Virus record (IMG/VR): IMGVR_UViG_3300037993_001113
Coordinates: 1 to 63,318 of that record
Reading direction: 5' to 3' (one strand)
DNA from: a virus
Length of the DNA stretch: 63,318 nucleotides
The translations under genes and the position numbers were made by a program. The notes under the pieces were generated by a model that saw nothing but the letters and a program-made list of their open reading frames with translations, had not been told where the DNA came from and made no database searches. This document shows positions 1 to 9,569 of the stretch, piece by piece. Every line of letters starts with the position of its first letter. The stretch's first letter is position 1.

Positions 1-132
1 CAGAGTTCAATATTGGCCAAAGCAACTGGACCGACGTCCTGATAAAGATCAACGACCTTACCCGGGTAGGGACTGATCCGTCTCTCGGACTGAGCTACGT
101 CAATGTCGTCGGAATACTGATCTATGGGAGCG
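1..132. repeat. Terminal overlap, left copy (pairs with 63187-63318)
   Basis: Bases 1-132 match 63187-63318 at 131 of 132 positions. The single difference is G at 127 against T at 63313. The reading frame of the tail gene that runs off the right end (frame of 61701) coincides with the frame entering at position 3 here. This makes the repeat either an assembly overlap of a circular or permuted genome or a short direct terminal repeat. With one copy removed the genome is 63,186 bp. Confidence 0.93.
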
Positions 133-3068
133 GGGGAACGGTTAACGCCAGCGTGGGGGGGTGCTGGGTTGGGGGAGGTTACGGGCCTGACTGTAATTTC
201 AATATCTACGGCAATCAGGATCCCGAGATTCAGTGGCGCTATCGTTATCGAAACTCATCCACCGGAGCTCACTCGACGGTCAGTCCCGAAACGCGCAATG
301 GTGAAATACTTCGCCGGCAGGGAATTAATTTGACCGCTGCGGCCAGCAGTGATGCACAGGTTGATTATGTGGACTGGGAGCGCAGAGGAGGTTCAAACCC
401 GGACTGGCATTACGTTGGCTCGCAGCCTGTGGCCCTAGGCTACACATTCACCGACACCGTAACCGAAGCAGCAGCACAAATCGGCGATCCGCTGGAGGTT
501 ACATCTTATCAGCCATGGCCGGTAACCGATGTCCCGCATTCCGGGATGGCTCTGGTGGTCGGAACTTCGGTGGTTTATGAATCGGGAGATGAGTTCAATC
601 CGCGCTGGCTGAGAGGCACCGAAATCATCATTGGCGGTAATACATACAGTCTGTTCCAGCCGCCAACAAGCGACACGACGCTGACGCTGGCGCAGTCCGT
701 TCCGGGGACTCCGGGAACGATTTCCTTCTCGGTCCCGGAAGCGACAATCGAAGGTCAGTCGTTGTATGCGGGATGGCTTGATGAGGCCAACAACCGCATC
801 TGTGCCGTGGGGGACCCTCTGAATCCCGGCCTGATGTATTTCAGCAACAACGACAACCCCGACGGGGCCTCCGACAGTGGTTATATCGAGGTCACCACGC
901 CGTCAGAGCCGTTGCTAAACGGATTCTACGCCGAAGGCAGCAACTACGTGTTTACGTCTTCTTCGCTGTACCGGGTCGAGTCCACTCCGGGACAGGCTAA
1001 CCCATACACCAGTTATCGACTTGCAGGGATCGACGGGCTCGCCGGCCCGTGGGCCTTCGATGCGCAGCGCTTCATGTTGTTCTGGTGGGGTCCCGACGGG
1101 ATCTACATGTACAATTTCGGTGCGCAGGCGGTGAACATTACTGCACCGGATTTGTATCCGTTATTCCCCCATTCCGGCCAGTCCGGGCAGCAGGGTATTC
1201 CCGGAGTTCCGGTAAGCATCGGTGGCCAGACAATTTATCCGCCCGATTATGCCGAGACTACTTCGCTTCGGGTGGCCTACAGCGAGTCGTTTGTGTATTG
1301 CTCTTATCTGAACAATGCCTTGCTTTCCAACTACAACGAAACGCTGGTTTTTTCGCTGGACTCCAAAGGGTGGAGAAAAGACGCTTACAGCCCGAATGTG
1401 ACCAATTTTCTGCTGGAGAGAGGAGTTCCTAATCCGCTGCTTCTGGCGGGCGGAAGCGACGGTAATCTGTATCAGGTTTCATCCACAGCGACCGCAGACG
1501 CCGGAGGAGCTATCGCCTGGGCGGTTCTACCGCCTGCGCAAGACGCCGGCGACAGCCGCGCCAACAAGCAATGGGGGGATCTGCTGCTGGACTACAGCAC
1601 CGCTGCCAATGCCAATGCTCCGACGCTGGCGGTTTTCTGGGACGACCTTCTGGTTTCGGGACCGACTCCGGCGGTTGCTTTGTCCTCGTCGAGAACACAG
1701 AAGGTTCTCGATCTGATAACTCCCCCGCAAACCAGTGATACCCTGATTATTCATCGCAACATCACTACGCTGATCTCCGGAACGGGTCCGATCTGGCTTT
1801 ACGAATGGCAACCGTCGTACCTTCCGTTGCCCGAAAACACCACCGCACGCGTGGGGGACTGGCAAATCGGAGGACAGCCCGGTTATAAGTGGATCAATGG
1901 TGTGGTGATCCATATGGACACCGGCAACATCGCCAAGAGCTTCACAATCGAGTACGACAATCAGGTATCTACTGCGGCAATCACCGTTCAGCATAACGGT
2001 GAGCAAAGACTGCCGTATTACTTCGCTCCGATCTACGCCCATGAAGTCCGGCTCGTCCCGCAGGACGATGTGGTTTGCCGGGACTGGCATGATGAGGCGT
2101 GGATTTTCAACCCCGAGCCGGAATACGGGGGAGCTCTGGCGGTCAACTGGGTGAACGGAGGTCAGGAAGGGTATAAGTGGATCAACGGGATTCTTCTGCA
2201 TGCCGACACCTACAACAACGCCAAGGTCATTCAGGTTCAGTTTGATGGCAATGCCGGCCCGACGGTAAACATCACCATTCAGCACAACGGCGAGGAGGCT
2301 TTACCGTACTACTTCACTCCCGTTTACGCCCACGAGATGAGAATTGTCCCTCAGGACGCAGTGGTTTGGCGCTATTGGCCGGATACCGCCTGGATGTTCA
2401 ACATGGAGCCGGAGTACGGTGGGGCACTGGCCGTGAACTGGGTGGATGGAGGAACCCCACATTACAAGTTCGTGCAGGGCTTCCGTTTACATGCGGATAC
2501 GTTCGGCCAGAACAAGCAGATTCAGATCCTCTACGAAGGCGGGATTGCAGGACCCGTCCTGACGATCAACCATAACGGTGAAGAGACGCTTCCGTATTCG
2601 TGGACGCCTCCGTTCAAAGCTCATCTGATGTATATCAAGCCGCTGGATAACGTCCCCTGGCGTTACTGGCCCAATACAGAATGGGTCTATGAGATCGAAC
2701 CAGAGCCGGCGAATTACTGGATCACCCAACCTACGGCGATGGGACAGCAGGGCTATCTGCATACACGAGAGATGTGGCTGGCGTTCGCCGGCGCCACTGC
2801 CGGGGGTGTGGTCAGCGTGATAGTCGACGGAAATCTGACGGTTTTAGCCACTCTTCCTACCGCGGCATCACCGGTGAAGAAATACTTCCCTCTGCCGCCG
2901 CTGAAAGGGCTGTACTGGCAGCTCACCGGATCGGGCACAGGATTGCAGTTCTACGAAAAGGATATCGAGTTTCTGGTGAAGCCGTGGGCTTCGACCGGTC
3001 CCTATCAGAGGGTAAAGCCATTCGGCGACGTATCCGGTGGTGCCGGAGTATCGGGAGCGAAAATCTGA
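1..3068 (+). CDS. Large tail protein, tail-tubular-protein-B-like, C-terminal part
   Basis: This is the C-terminal two thirds of a gene that starts at 61701 and crosses the window ends. Joined over the 132-bp overlap it is about 1517 residues. The frame is open from base 3. The visible part is beta-rich with many Gly/Asn/Trp. At about 1857, 2139 and 2430 there are three tandem modules of roughly 96 residues, each with a GYKWINGhhhHxDT-type start, an HNGEE motif and a WRYWPDTAW-type end. The position after two adaptor genes and before the collar fibre matches T7-type tail tubular protein B, although this protein is about twice the usual length. The triplicated modules may be carbohydrate- or receptor-contacting; that is inference. 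The stop overlaps the next start (TGATG). Confidence 0.75.
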   Translation, partial: EFNIGQSNWTDVLIKINDLTRVGTDPSLGLSYVNVVGILIYGSGGTVNASVGGCWVGGGYGPDCNFNIYGNQDPEIQWRYRYRNSSTGAHSTVSPETRNGEILRRQGINLTAAASSDAQVDYVDWERRGGSNPDWHYVGSQPVALGYTFTDTVTEAAAQIGDPLEVTSYQPWPVTDVPHSGMALVVGTSVVYESGDEFNPRWLRGTEIIIGGNTYSLFQPPTSDTTLTLAQSVPGTPGTISFSVPEATIEGQSLYAGWLDEANNRICAVGDPLNPGLMYFSNNDNPDGASDSGYIEVTTPSEPLLNGFYAEGSNYVFTSSSLYRVESTPGQANPYTSYRLAGIDGLAGPWAFDAQRFMLFWWGPDGIYMYNFGAQAVNITAPDLYPLFPHSGQSGQQGIPGVPVSIGGQTIYPPDYAETTSLRVAYSESFVYCSYLNNALLSNYNETLVFSLDSKGWRKDAYSPNVTNFLLERGVPNPLLLAGGSDGNLYQVSSTATADAGGAIAWAVLPPAQDAGDSRANKQWGDLLLDYSTAANANAPTLAVFWDDLLVSGPTPAVALSSSRTQKVLDLITPPQTSDTLIIHRNITTLISGTGPIWLYEWQPSYLPLPENTTARVGDWQIGGQPGYKWINGVVIHMDTGNIAKSFTIEYDNQVSTAAITVQHNGEQRLPYYFAPIYAHEVRLVPQDDVVCRDWHDEAWIFNPEPEYGGALAVNWVNGGQEGYKWINGILLHADTYNNAKVIQVQFDGNAGPTVNITIQHNGEEALPYYFTPVYAHEMRIVPQDAVVWRYWPDTAWMFNMEPEYGGALAVNWVDGGTPHYKFVQGFRLHADTFGQNKQIQILYEGGIAGPVLTINHNGEETLPYSWTPPFKAHLMYIKPLDNVPWRYWPNTEWVYEIEPEPANYWITQPTAMGQQGYLHTREMWLAFAGATAGGVVSVIVDGNLTVLATLPTAASPVKKYFPLPPLKGLYWQLTGSGTGLQFYEKDIEFLVKPWASTGPYQRVKPFGDVSGGAGVSGAKI

Positions 3069-4387
3069 TGGCACGCAGAGCCGGTCCTCCTCCGGTAGGA
3101 ATTAACCCGAATATTCCTCTTCCGATACAGCGTGATCTCCGCAAAGTTGCCGATTTCGCTTTTGATGCGCAGAGCAGGGCAGAAGCAGCCCAGGCGACAG
3201 CAGCAACAAAGTTTGGCAAAGAAGACCTGCTGGAGATCGCCACGGCCGTGCGTGCGGAGTTTCAACCTGGCGGCGAGGTCCCTTTCAGTATCACCGGGCT
3301 TCTGGGGCAGGCGGCGCAGCCGCAGATCGCGGGTCTGCCTACGCTGACGGCGCTTCCCATCGCCGGGGTTTACAATCAGGTCAACACCGCTGTGGTGGTG
3401 AATGGCGTGCTGTACGTGTATGCACGTCCGATAGGGAATCCTTCAGCACCTCCGGCGTGGACGCCGGTGTCCGCAGTCACGGTGATTGAAGACACCCATG
3501 CCAACCGCGTATCTCTGCCTCAGTATGCCGCCGCCAACTACCCGGCCGGACCGCACTTTGGAACGACGTTTTTCTGGGAGACAAACTCAACCCTGACTGA
3601 CCGTCAAAGTCTCTATGTTGTCCAGCAGATCAGCGGCGTAAATAAGTGGGTTTTCGTTACCGGACTCTACCGTGATGTAATCGGCAACATTCCAACGGAT
3701 TTGGGTACGCTCGATACTGGTTTCCTGTTCAGAATAACCGGGCAGTCACTTACCCTCCGTTGGCTTGGGACCGTGTGGTCTTACGACTCCGGCATCTACA
3801 TAGGCACATTTTCGGCAGTCGTTTCATTTGCGGCAGCACTTTCCGGCGTAGGAGCAGGGCCGCCGGCCTTTGATTCCACCTACGAACACAACTGGATATG
3901 GAACGGCTCAACGTTCATTCTGAACGGCGAGAGTTCCCAGCAACGGGTCATGACGGGAGGATCCGCCCCCCAAGGCGGCGTCTGGTATCCGTGCGATGGG
4001 GGAACTTATACGTGCGTAACGTCACCCATTGGCACCGCGAGTATACCTACTCAAAACCTGAACAATCCGGTTGGAACCCCACCCGAGCCAGCCCTGCTGA
4101 TGACTGGCGGAACGGCGGCGCTATCTCCAGCGACAGCACCGAAATGGGACGCCGCGGCGGTTACGGACGATGAAAGCTCGCATGCGCACAGTGTGGGAGA
4201 TACAACCGCAAATATCACCACCGTCGCCGGGGCCACGACGGTGGTAACCAGCGTGAACGGAACGACAGGCCCCGGGAGCGCGCACCATCACGCGCTAAGC
4301 AATGCAAACGCGAAGATCAACCCGCCGGGCGTGGCGAACGGCGGTCTTGCACAGTATTATGGAACGAGTTGGTTTATGAGGGCATGA
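3068..4387 (+). CDS. Tail fibre with tail-collar-like C-terminal domain
   Basis: 439 residues. The ATG at 3068 overlaps the upstream TGA, implying translational coupling. The N-terminal 60 residues are charged and helical, probably the virion-attachment part. The middle is beta-rich with repeated 'FVTGLYRDV' and 'WIWNGSTF' blocks of the kind seen in fibre shafts. Near residue 300 the sequence PQGGVWYPCDGG resembles the P-x-GW-x-x-CDG signature of phage tail collar domains. The C-terminus has HAH and HHH clusters, typical of metal-bound fibre tips, and ends in WFMRA. It is the first of four adjacent receptor-side genes. Exact fold is unproven. Confidence 0.7.
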   Translation: MARRAGPPPVGINPNIPLPIQRDLRKVADFAFDAQSRAEAAQATAATKFGKEDLLEIATAVRAEFQPGGEVPFSITGLLGQAAQPQIAGLPTLTALPIAGVYNQVNTAVVVNGVLYVYARPIGNPSAPPAWTPVSAVTVIEDTHANRVSLPQYAAANYPAGPHFGTTFFWETNSTLTDRQSLYVVQQISGVNKWVFVTGLYRDVIGNIPTDLGTLDTGFLFRITGQSLTLRWLGTVWSYDSGIYIGTFSAVVSFAAALSGVGAGPPAFDSTYEHNWIWNGSTFILNGESSQQRVMTGGSAPQGGVWYPCDGGTYTCVTSPIGTASIPTQNLNNPVGTPPEPALLMTGGTAALSPATAPKWDAAAVTDDESSHAHSVGDTTANITTVAGATTVVTSVNGTTGPGSAHHHALSNANAKINPPGVANGGLAQYYGTSWFMRA

Positions 4388-6639
4388 TGAGATTGTTAAT
4401 TGGTTTTCTTATAGCAGCGGCCGCTTATGCTCAGTCCTACTGCCGGGTGTGGAACTGGGCTGAGCAGGGTAACCAGACCATTGCGGTTCTCGGGTATCAG
4501 TCCTCTCCGACAACGCCGGTCCAGGCGTCCTACCCCAACGCCACGATTACGGTTTTCACCAGCGGATCACAGAGCATCGCTTCAGCGACATACGTGAGCG
4601 GAGGGTCATTCACCGGTGCCCAGGGTTCCACAGCCACGGTCGCGTTCCTGGGTGTTCCGTTATCCGCGGGCAGCGGAGCCATCGGAACCCTGACACTGAC
4701 GGGAACCAACACGGTAGCTCCGGGTACGCCGATCGCCATCAATGCATCGGGCAGCGGGTTCCTCAACCCATCGGTCAGCGGTGTTTTGAGCAACGGGACC
4801 GCAACTGCTTCGGGAACCATTGTTTTGAAGAGTGTGATGACCGGCACGCTGGCAACGATCTATTCGGACAGTCTTGGAAACCCACAAACGAACCCGTTCA
4901 CTCTGACTGCCGGAAGCACAGCCAGTGGCAACGGCTACTCATTCTTCTACGCGCTGTGCGGGGCGCATGTAGATGTTCAGATTTCAGGAACCGGGGTTCC
5001 CGTACCCTTCACTCTGGGAGACATAATCGCTGGCGGAGGAGGAAGCAGCGGAGGAAATTCGGTAACGATATCATGTCCCGCTACAGGTGGTGATGTGGCT
5101 CCGGCAATCAATGCCGCGATCACTTACATTCAATCAGGCAGTGGCAGAGGTGGAGTGATATCGTTTACGGGAAGTTCGCAGACATGTACCATTGGCTCAA
5201 CCGTTGTTATTCCTGCTGGCATCACGCTGAATGTTCAGAGCGCCCAACTATCCAGCACGATAAATCCGGTGGTTCAGTTGGGCGGAAACTATTCCGCACT
5301 GGTCGGAGCACCTGGGGGAAGCGCTGAAATAAGTTCTTCGTGCACAACCGGGCGAGTCGTGTTCATTTCAAGCAGTATACCGAATAACGCAGTCTGGCAT
5401 CCCGAGGTCTCCAATCTGCACATTGACGTAACGGGAAGCGCGGGAAGCTGCAATGGTCTTGAAGCACAATCCTGGTACGGACATTATAACGATCTGTACA
5501 TCACACACTCCGGGGCTTCAGGAGGACTGGGCACAGGCAATGCCGTAGTGCTGGAGGATCAGGACCCGTCAGGAAACGGCGTCGGAGCTTATCTGAACAA
5601 TTTCACGAACCTGCGAGCCGGAGATAATCCCGGAGGCGTTCCTATGGGCTTCGGAACGGGGATTTTTCTGCACAATGAAAACGCCGCATGGGGAGTCACC
5701 CAAACCAATTTCTTCAACACATACTCGACTTGGAACAACGTGGCGCTGAAAACGCAGGCTACCACCAGCGTGCAGGTTCGCTGGACCAGCTTCTTCGGAG
5801 GAGGCCTGTCCTACAGCAACAGTGACAATGTGCAGTTGTCAGGCAGCGACCAGATTTCGTTCCATGGCGTGGACAACGAGGGCTCTGCAACCGGATACGG
5901 GATCAACTGCAACGGCTCAAACGGTGAGTTGTACGCAGGATTTGGCAGTTCCTTTGGAAATAACTCACTGGGGACCTATGCGGCAGCGTGCAGCGATACG
6001 GACGGTTTTGGTAAATCATGGGATGCCAGCGATCATGCGGGAGTTGACGAAGAAACGATCCTGTTCAACGGAAGTCTTCAGCGGCTGAAAATGCAAAATC
6101 TGGGTTACACCACTCCGACCGAGATCGGCTACCACTGGACCGGGAATATTTGGGAAATCGGAAATAATCTTAAGCGCATTTCAAGCACCCAGGCGAACCT
6201 CATTGATCCAACGCAGGGCGGCGGTATTCTTTCCATGGGTCTGGGTTCGCTTTGCTGGTATACGGCAACCGCCGGAAGCAATCCCAGAACCCTCACGCAG
6301 GTGTGGTGTTCGGCTCCGAATATGGTTGCCTCTTCCCTGCAATCGACTGGTCTGACGACTATCGGAACAAACCTTCAATTTGGAGCGGTTGGTTCTCATA
6401 TTCAGGAGGATGGGGCAAACGCCGACGCATCAGGGAAGTGCGGCATCAGCGGGACCACCTGCACCTATACTTTCAATACGCCCTATACGTCGAATGCTCC
6501 GGCATGTACGGCAAGCGATGAGAACAATCCGGCTCCCGTTCAGGTTGCGGTGAGCACGACGGCGGTTACGTTCACAATCGGGACCGGTGGAGCAAGCGGA
6601 GATAAGATTGATTTCCATTGCTTTGGATACCCGAATTAG
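4387..6639 (+). CDS. Tailspike, pectate-lyase-like beta-helix protein with signal peptide
   Basis: 750 residues from the ATG at 4387, which overlaps the previous TGA; the adjacent ATG at 4384 is equally possible. Residues 1-17 are a Sec-type signal peptide ending AYAQS. The first 220 residues are Ser/Thr/Gly-rich. At about residues 240-300 the pattern APAINAAI, GGVISFTG, then VVIPAGITLNV is the hallmark of the Pectate_lyase_3 / right-handed beta-helix family used by phage tailspikes that cleave or bind surface polysaccharide. Repeated short strand-turn units follow to about residue 580, then a small Cys-containing C-terminal domain. A leader peptide is odd for an intracellularly assembled virion protein. 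No catalytic residue could be assigned. Confidence 0.7.
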   Translation: MRLLIGFLIAAAAYAQSYCRVWNWAEQGNQTIAVLGYQSSPTTPVQASYPNATITVFTSGSQSIASATYVSGGSFTGAQGSTATVAFLGVPLSAGSGAIGTLTLTGTNTVAPGTPIAINASGSGFLNPSVSGVLSNGTATASGTIVLKSVMTGTLATIYSDSLGNPQTNPFTLTAGSTASGNGYSFFYALCGAHVDVQISGTGVPVPFTLGDIIAGGGGSSGGNSVTISCPATGGDVAPAINAAITYIQSGSGRGGVISFTGSSQTCTIGSTVVIPAGITLNVQSAQLSSTINPVVQLGGNYSALVGAPGGSAEISSSCTTGRVVFISSSIPNNAVWHPEVSNLHIDVTGSAGSCNGLEAQSWYGHYNDLYITHSGASGGLGTGNAVVLEDQDPSGNGVGAYLNNFTNLRAGDNPGGVPMGFGTGIFLHNENAAWGVTQTNFFNTYSTWNNVALKTQATTSVQVRWTSFFGGGLSYSNSDNVQLSGSDQISFHGVDNEGSATGYGINCNGSNGELYAGFGSSFGNNSLGTYAAACSDTDGFGKSWDASDHAGVDEETILFNGSLQRLKMQNLGYTTPTEIGYHWTGNIWEIGNNLKRISSTQANLIDPTQGGGILSMGLGSLCWYTATAGSNPRTLTQVWCSAPNMVASSLQSTGLTTIGTNLQFGAVGSHIQEDGANADASGKCGISGTTCTYTFNTPYTSNAPACTASDENNPAPVQVAVSTTAVTFTIGTGGASGDKIDFHCFGYPN

Positions 6640-8853
6640 ATGAGAGCTCGAATTACGATCATGCAGCTTTACCTTCTTCCCGGAAATTTCACGCGCCCTG
6701 ACAAACTGCATTGTCTGCGATTGTGGTTGTCAGCAGCGATTGTTAGCGCATCTCTCTGTGCTCAGAATGCAATCCCGGTAGTGTCGGCAGCCAATCCCGT
6801 ACAGGAGGGGCAGCCGTCAATCGGGGCCACCTGCATCATTCCCTCGCCTTTCTATGTAAACCTGAACACCGGCGCAATGACTTCGTGCCAGCACGTGCTC
6901 AGCGGGTACGGCGTGTGGACGGGGATATCCGGTTCGGGGAGCATTTTCGCCTCCTACCAGTTCGGAACGCAGGCGGCGCTTACCGGGACGGGGCTGTACC
7001 TGCAAACCACTTACCCGGCGATGTTCACGACCACGCAGACCGGCTCGGGAACGTCAGGAGCGCCCTATGTGGACGCGATCACGCTCACGTCTCAGAACGC
7101 TAATCAGGTGTTTGCCGCCCCGAACGGCTCTGCCGGTGCTCCTGGATTCAGGGCGCTCGTTGGCGCGGACCTTCCATTGCCTACAGCCAGTACTATCGGC
7201 GGTATCGAATCAATTACGGAAGCCACCCATAACTGGATTTCGTATATCGATACTTCCGGCGTTCCGCATCAATCTCAACCGGCCTGCGGTGACCTAAGTA
7301 ACGCGGGCACCGCGTGTCAGTCTAATACCTCGGCATTCCAGGCTGCTGCTGCTTCTGCGGTTGACCTTGGCGGTTCCTCCACTCCATTCCGCTATCTCTA
7401 CCTATACGGCGGGGGCTCGTTCGGCTCGAATGCCTATCAGTTTCTTGGGACCCCTACAGCCGCGCGAACCTTCACGCTCCCGGACGCAAACTCGAATCCA
7501 ATCCAGGGAATCGCCAACCCGAGCGATACGGAAGTTGTTAACTACATCGATACCAGCGGCGTTCAACATCGCATCGCGCAAAGCGGCGGGGGCACCGTCA
7601 CCGTAGTAGGCTCCGGGTCGCTCACAAACACGGAATGCGTCACGGGCGGCGGGACAACCACAATCCAGACACCAAGCGCGAATTGCACCGTGGACTCCAG
7701 CGGGAACCAGACTGTCAACAGCCTGCACACCGGCGGTGCTTCGCCGACCGACAGCGGCAGCGCGGTTTTCAACGGGATATCGAGCGGCGCAGTCGGTATC
7801 GGAGCTGCGGACGCGGCGGGAGCGTCAATCCTCTACGTTCTTCCGAGTACGAACGGGCTGGCCAATCAGGCTCTTATCGACACCGGCGCGACAACCTGCC
7901 CGACGCTTCCGGCGGGGTCTCCGACAGTCTGCCACCTGCTGCAGTTTGTCACGACGGTCGCCTCGGCCACGACCGCAACTAATGTGGCCGGCGGTGCGGT
8001 GGGTTCGCTTCCCTATCAAAGCGCAGCAGCAACTACACTGTTTGTTTCCGGCAATACGGCGGCTACCGATGAGGTCCTTGTGAGCCATGGAACCGGTTCA
8101 GCCGCGCAGGCACCTACGCTCACTAATACCCCCGCACTTGGCGGGGCCAATTTCACAGGAGTTCCGCTTGCCAGCATCATCAACGGCACGCAGGGTGGTT
8201 TGGTTGCGGGCGGCGGCAGTGCGGCTGCCCCTCAGGTTGGCGCGGCGGGAACAGCGAAGCAACTTGCACTATCGGGCGGCACGGGAGCACCGACATTCAT
8301 CGACTTCCCTGAACGCTACATGATCCCGGCGGCGAACTGCAACAACGCAACGGCTGGAGCAGGGTGGTCTATCGGATCGGGCGGCACGGTGACCTGTCGC
8401 GCGGGCACCAATAATCTCGGCGGGTTCGTATCAATCTCAGACACGGCGGGAACGTTCGCGCAGTTCATGGTGAGTATCCCGGCAGATTGGGACACGAGCA
8501 CATTGCCATATGTCGGTGTTGGATTCGAGGTTGCCAGTGACACTACCAGCGGGCACACCGTCATTCCTGAAGTGGCGATCTCCTGTCCAGGCGCAGTGAA
8601 CGGCACGGTTTCTGATGACCACGCACTGACCGGATATCTCGCGCTTACCACGGTCACTCTCGGCGGGAGCGCCGTTGCGCACGGGTTCTACACGACCTCA
8701 ATTCAGCTTGATTCGACGCGCATGAGCGGATGCGTGGCAGGTGGGTTCATGATCGTCTCGATAGGCAGGGCCACGGATACAGCAACGGGGGTGACCGGGT
8801 TCTACTATGCCGATGTGACCTTCCCGAGACTGCTAGCTGTACAGGCTAATTAA
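6640..8853 (+). CDS. Tail fibre-like repeat protein with signal peptide
   Basis: 737 residues if the ATG at 6640 is used; it directly abuts the previous stop. An in-frame ATG at 6661 is an alternative. A hydrophobic stretch at about residues 28-40 ends SLCAQN, a signal-peptidase-I-like site. The body is low-complexity Gly/Ser/Thr/Ala with repeats of the 'NYIDTSGVQHRI / NWISYIDTSGVPHQS' type and 'TPAARTFTLPDANSNP', a segment recurrent in phage fibres with multiple short shaft modules. The last 200 residues form a denser beta domain with several cysteines, likely the tip. No enzyme motif is seen. Its place between the spike and the 237-residue protein suggests a receptor-binding component. Confidence 0.6.
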   Translation: MRARITIMQLYLLPGNFTRPDKLHCLRLWLSAAIVSASLCAQNAIPVVSAANPVQEGQPSIGATCIIPSPFYVNLNTGAMTSCQHVLSGYGVWTGISGSGSIFASYQFGTQAALTGTGLYLQTTYPAMFTTTQTGSGTSGAPYVDAITLTSQNANQVFAAPNGSAGAPGFRALVGADLPLPTASTIGGIESITEATHNWISYIDTSGVPHQSQPACGDLSNAGTACQSNTSAFQAAAASAVDLGGSSTPFRYLYLYGGGSFGSNAYQFLGTPTAARTFTLPDANSNPIQGIANPSDTEVVNYIDTSGVQHRIAQSGGGTVTVVGSGSLTNTECVTGGGTTTIQTPSANCTVDSSGNQTVNSLHTGGASPTDSGSAVFNGISSGAVGIGAADAAGASILYVLPSTNGLANQALIDTGATTCPTLPAGSPTVCHLLQFVTTVASATTATNVAGGAVGSLPYQSAAATTLFVSGNTAATDEVLVSHGTGSAAQAPTLTNTPALGGANFTGVPLASIINGTQGGLVAGGGSAAAPQVGAAGTAKQLALSGGTGAPTFIDFPERYMIPAANCNNATAGAGWSIGSGGTVTCRAGTNNLGGFVSISDTAGTFAQFMVSIPADWDTSTLPYVGVGFEVASDTTSGHTVIPEVAISCPGAVNGTVSDDHALTGYLALTTVTLGGSAVAHGFYTTSIQLDSTRMSGCVAGGFMIVSIGRATDTATGVTGFYYADVTFPRLLAVQAN

Positions 8854-8854
8854 C

Positions 8855-9568
8855 ATGCCTCATTCACTGATCGCCATTCTCTGCTGGCTGTTTGCTGGGC
8901 AGTATGTGCCTTTCTCGTTCACTCCGGCTTCATCCAACAGTTTCACTCCGCAGAACCCCCTGACAAACTACACTTCAAACTGCGGCGGAACATCGGGGGG
9001 AACCTGCGCCACGGGATCACAGCCAACCGTGCCGATACACGTAACACGTCTCGTCGGATTCTGGATACTCGGGAACGGCTGTCCTACGGCTGGCACAACT
9101 GATGTGACCAGCACGAACGGAGACATCTGGACTAATAATGGCGGGACATACGATGGGGCTACCGGTTATGCAGTATGCGTCGCTGGGGTAGCAAACTCTC
9201 TCGGCGGAACGAATGACATCGTGACCGCATCGGTGCCAACCGGAGCTGCCCGAGGCATTTCCTATATGGACCTGACGTGGATGGGGACCACACCCACGTT
9301 GTCTTTTGTTTCAGCCAATACAACAAATTCAAGTCCGTGGGCGCTGGTAAATCCCTCGATATCCACAAATTCCGCAATCCTTCAGGTGTGTGGCGTCGCC
9401 ACGACTGGTTCGTACACAAGCGTGACAGGCGGATACGCTGGCGTGGCAGGTTCTAACCCGGCGAGCCGTTATAGTTGGTTTGTCTACAACACGTTAGTGG
9501 GCACGGGGAATGTTACGTGGCCGAGCACGACTGCTCAGAATTGCGCGGCAGTAATAGCCTACCAATAA
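8855..9568 (+). CDS. Ser/Thr-rich secreted or virion protein, unknown
   Basis: 237 residues, starting one base after the preceding stop. The N-terminus (MPHSLIAILCWLFAG) is a hydrophobic leader. The rest is Thr/Ser/Asn/Gly-rich beta protein with six or more cysteines, including CGGTSGGTC near residue 45. It has no recognised domain. Composition and tandem position match the flanking fibre genes, so it is probably a receptor-side accessory protein or a chaperone-like small fibre. Confidence 0.55.
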   Translation: MPHSLIAILCWLFAGQYVPFSFTPASSNSFTPQNPLTNYTSNCGGTSGGTCATGSQPTVPIHVTRLVGFWILGNGCPTAGTTDVTSTNGDIWTNNGGTYDGATGYAVCVAGVANSLGGTNDIVTASVPTGAARGISYMDLTWMGTTPTLSFVSANTTNSSPWALVNPSISTNSAILQVCGVATTGSYTSVTGGYAGVAGSNPASRYSWFVYNTLVGTGNVTWPSTTAQNCAAVIAYQ

Positions 9569-9569
9569 C

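Noticed and set aside
391-402. tRNA-like GGTTCAAACCC
   Set aside because: It lies inside the tail gene without cloverleaf arms; no other tRNA signature was found.
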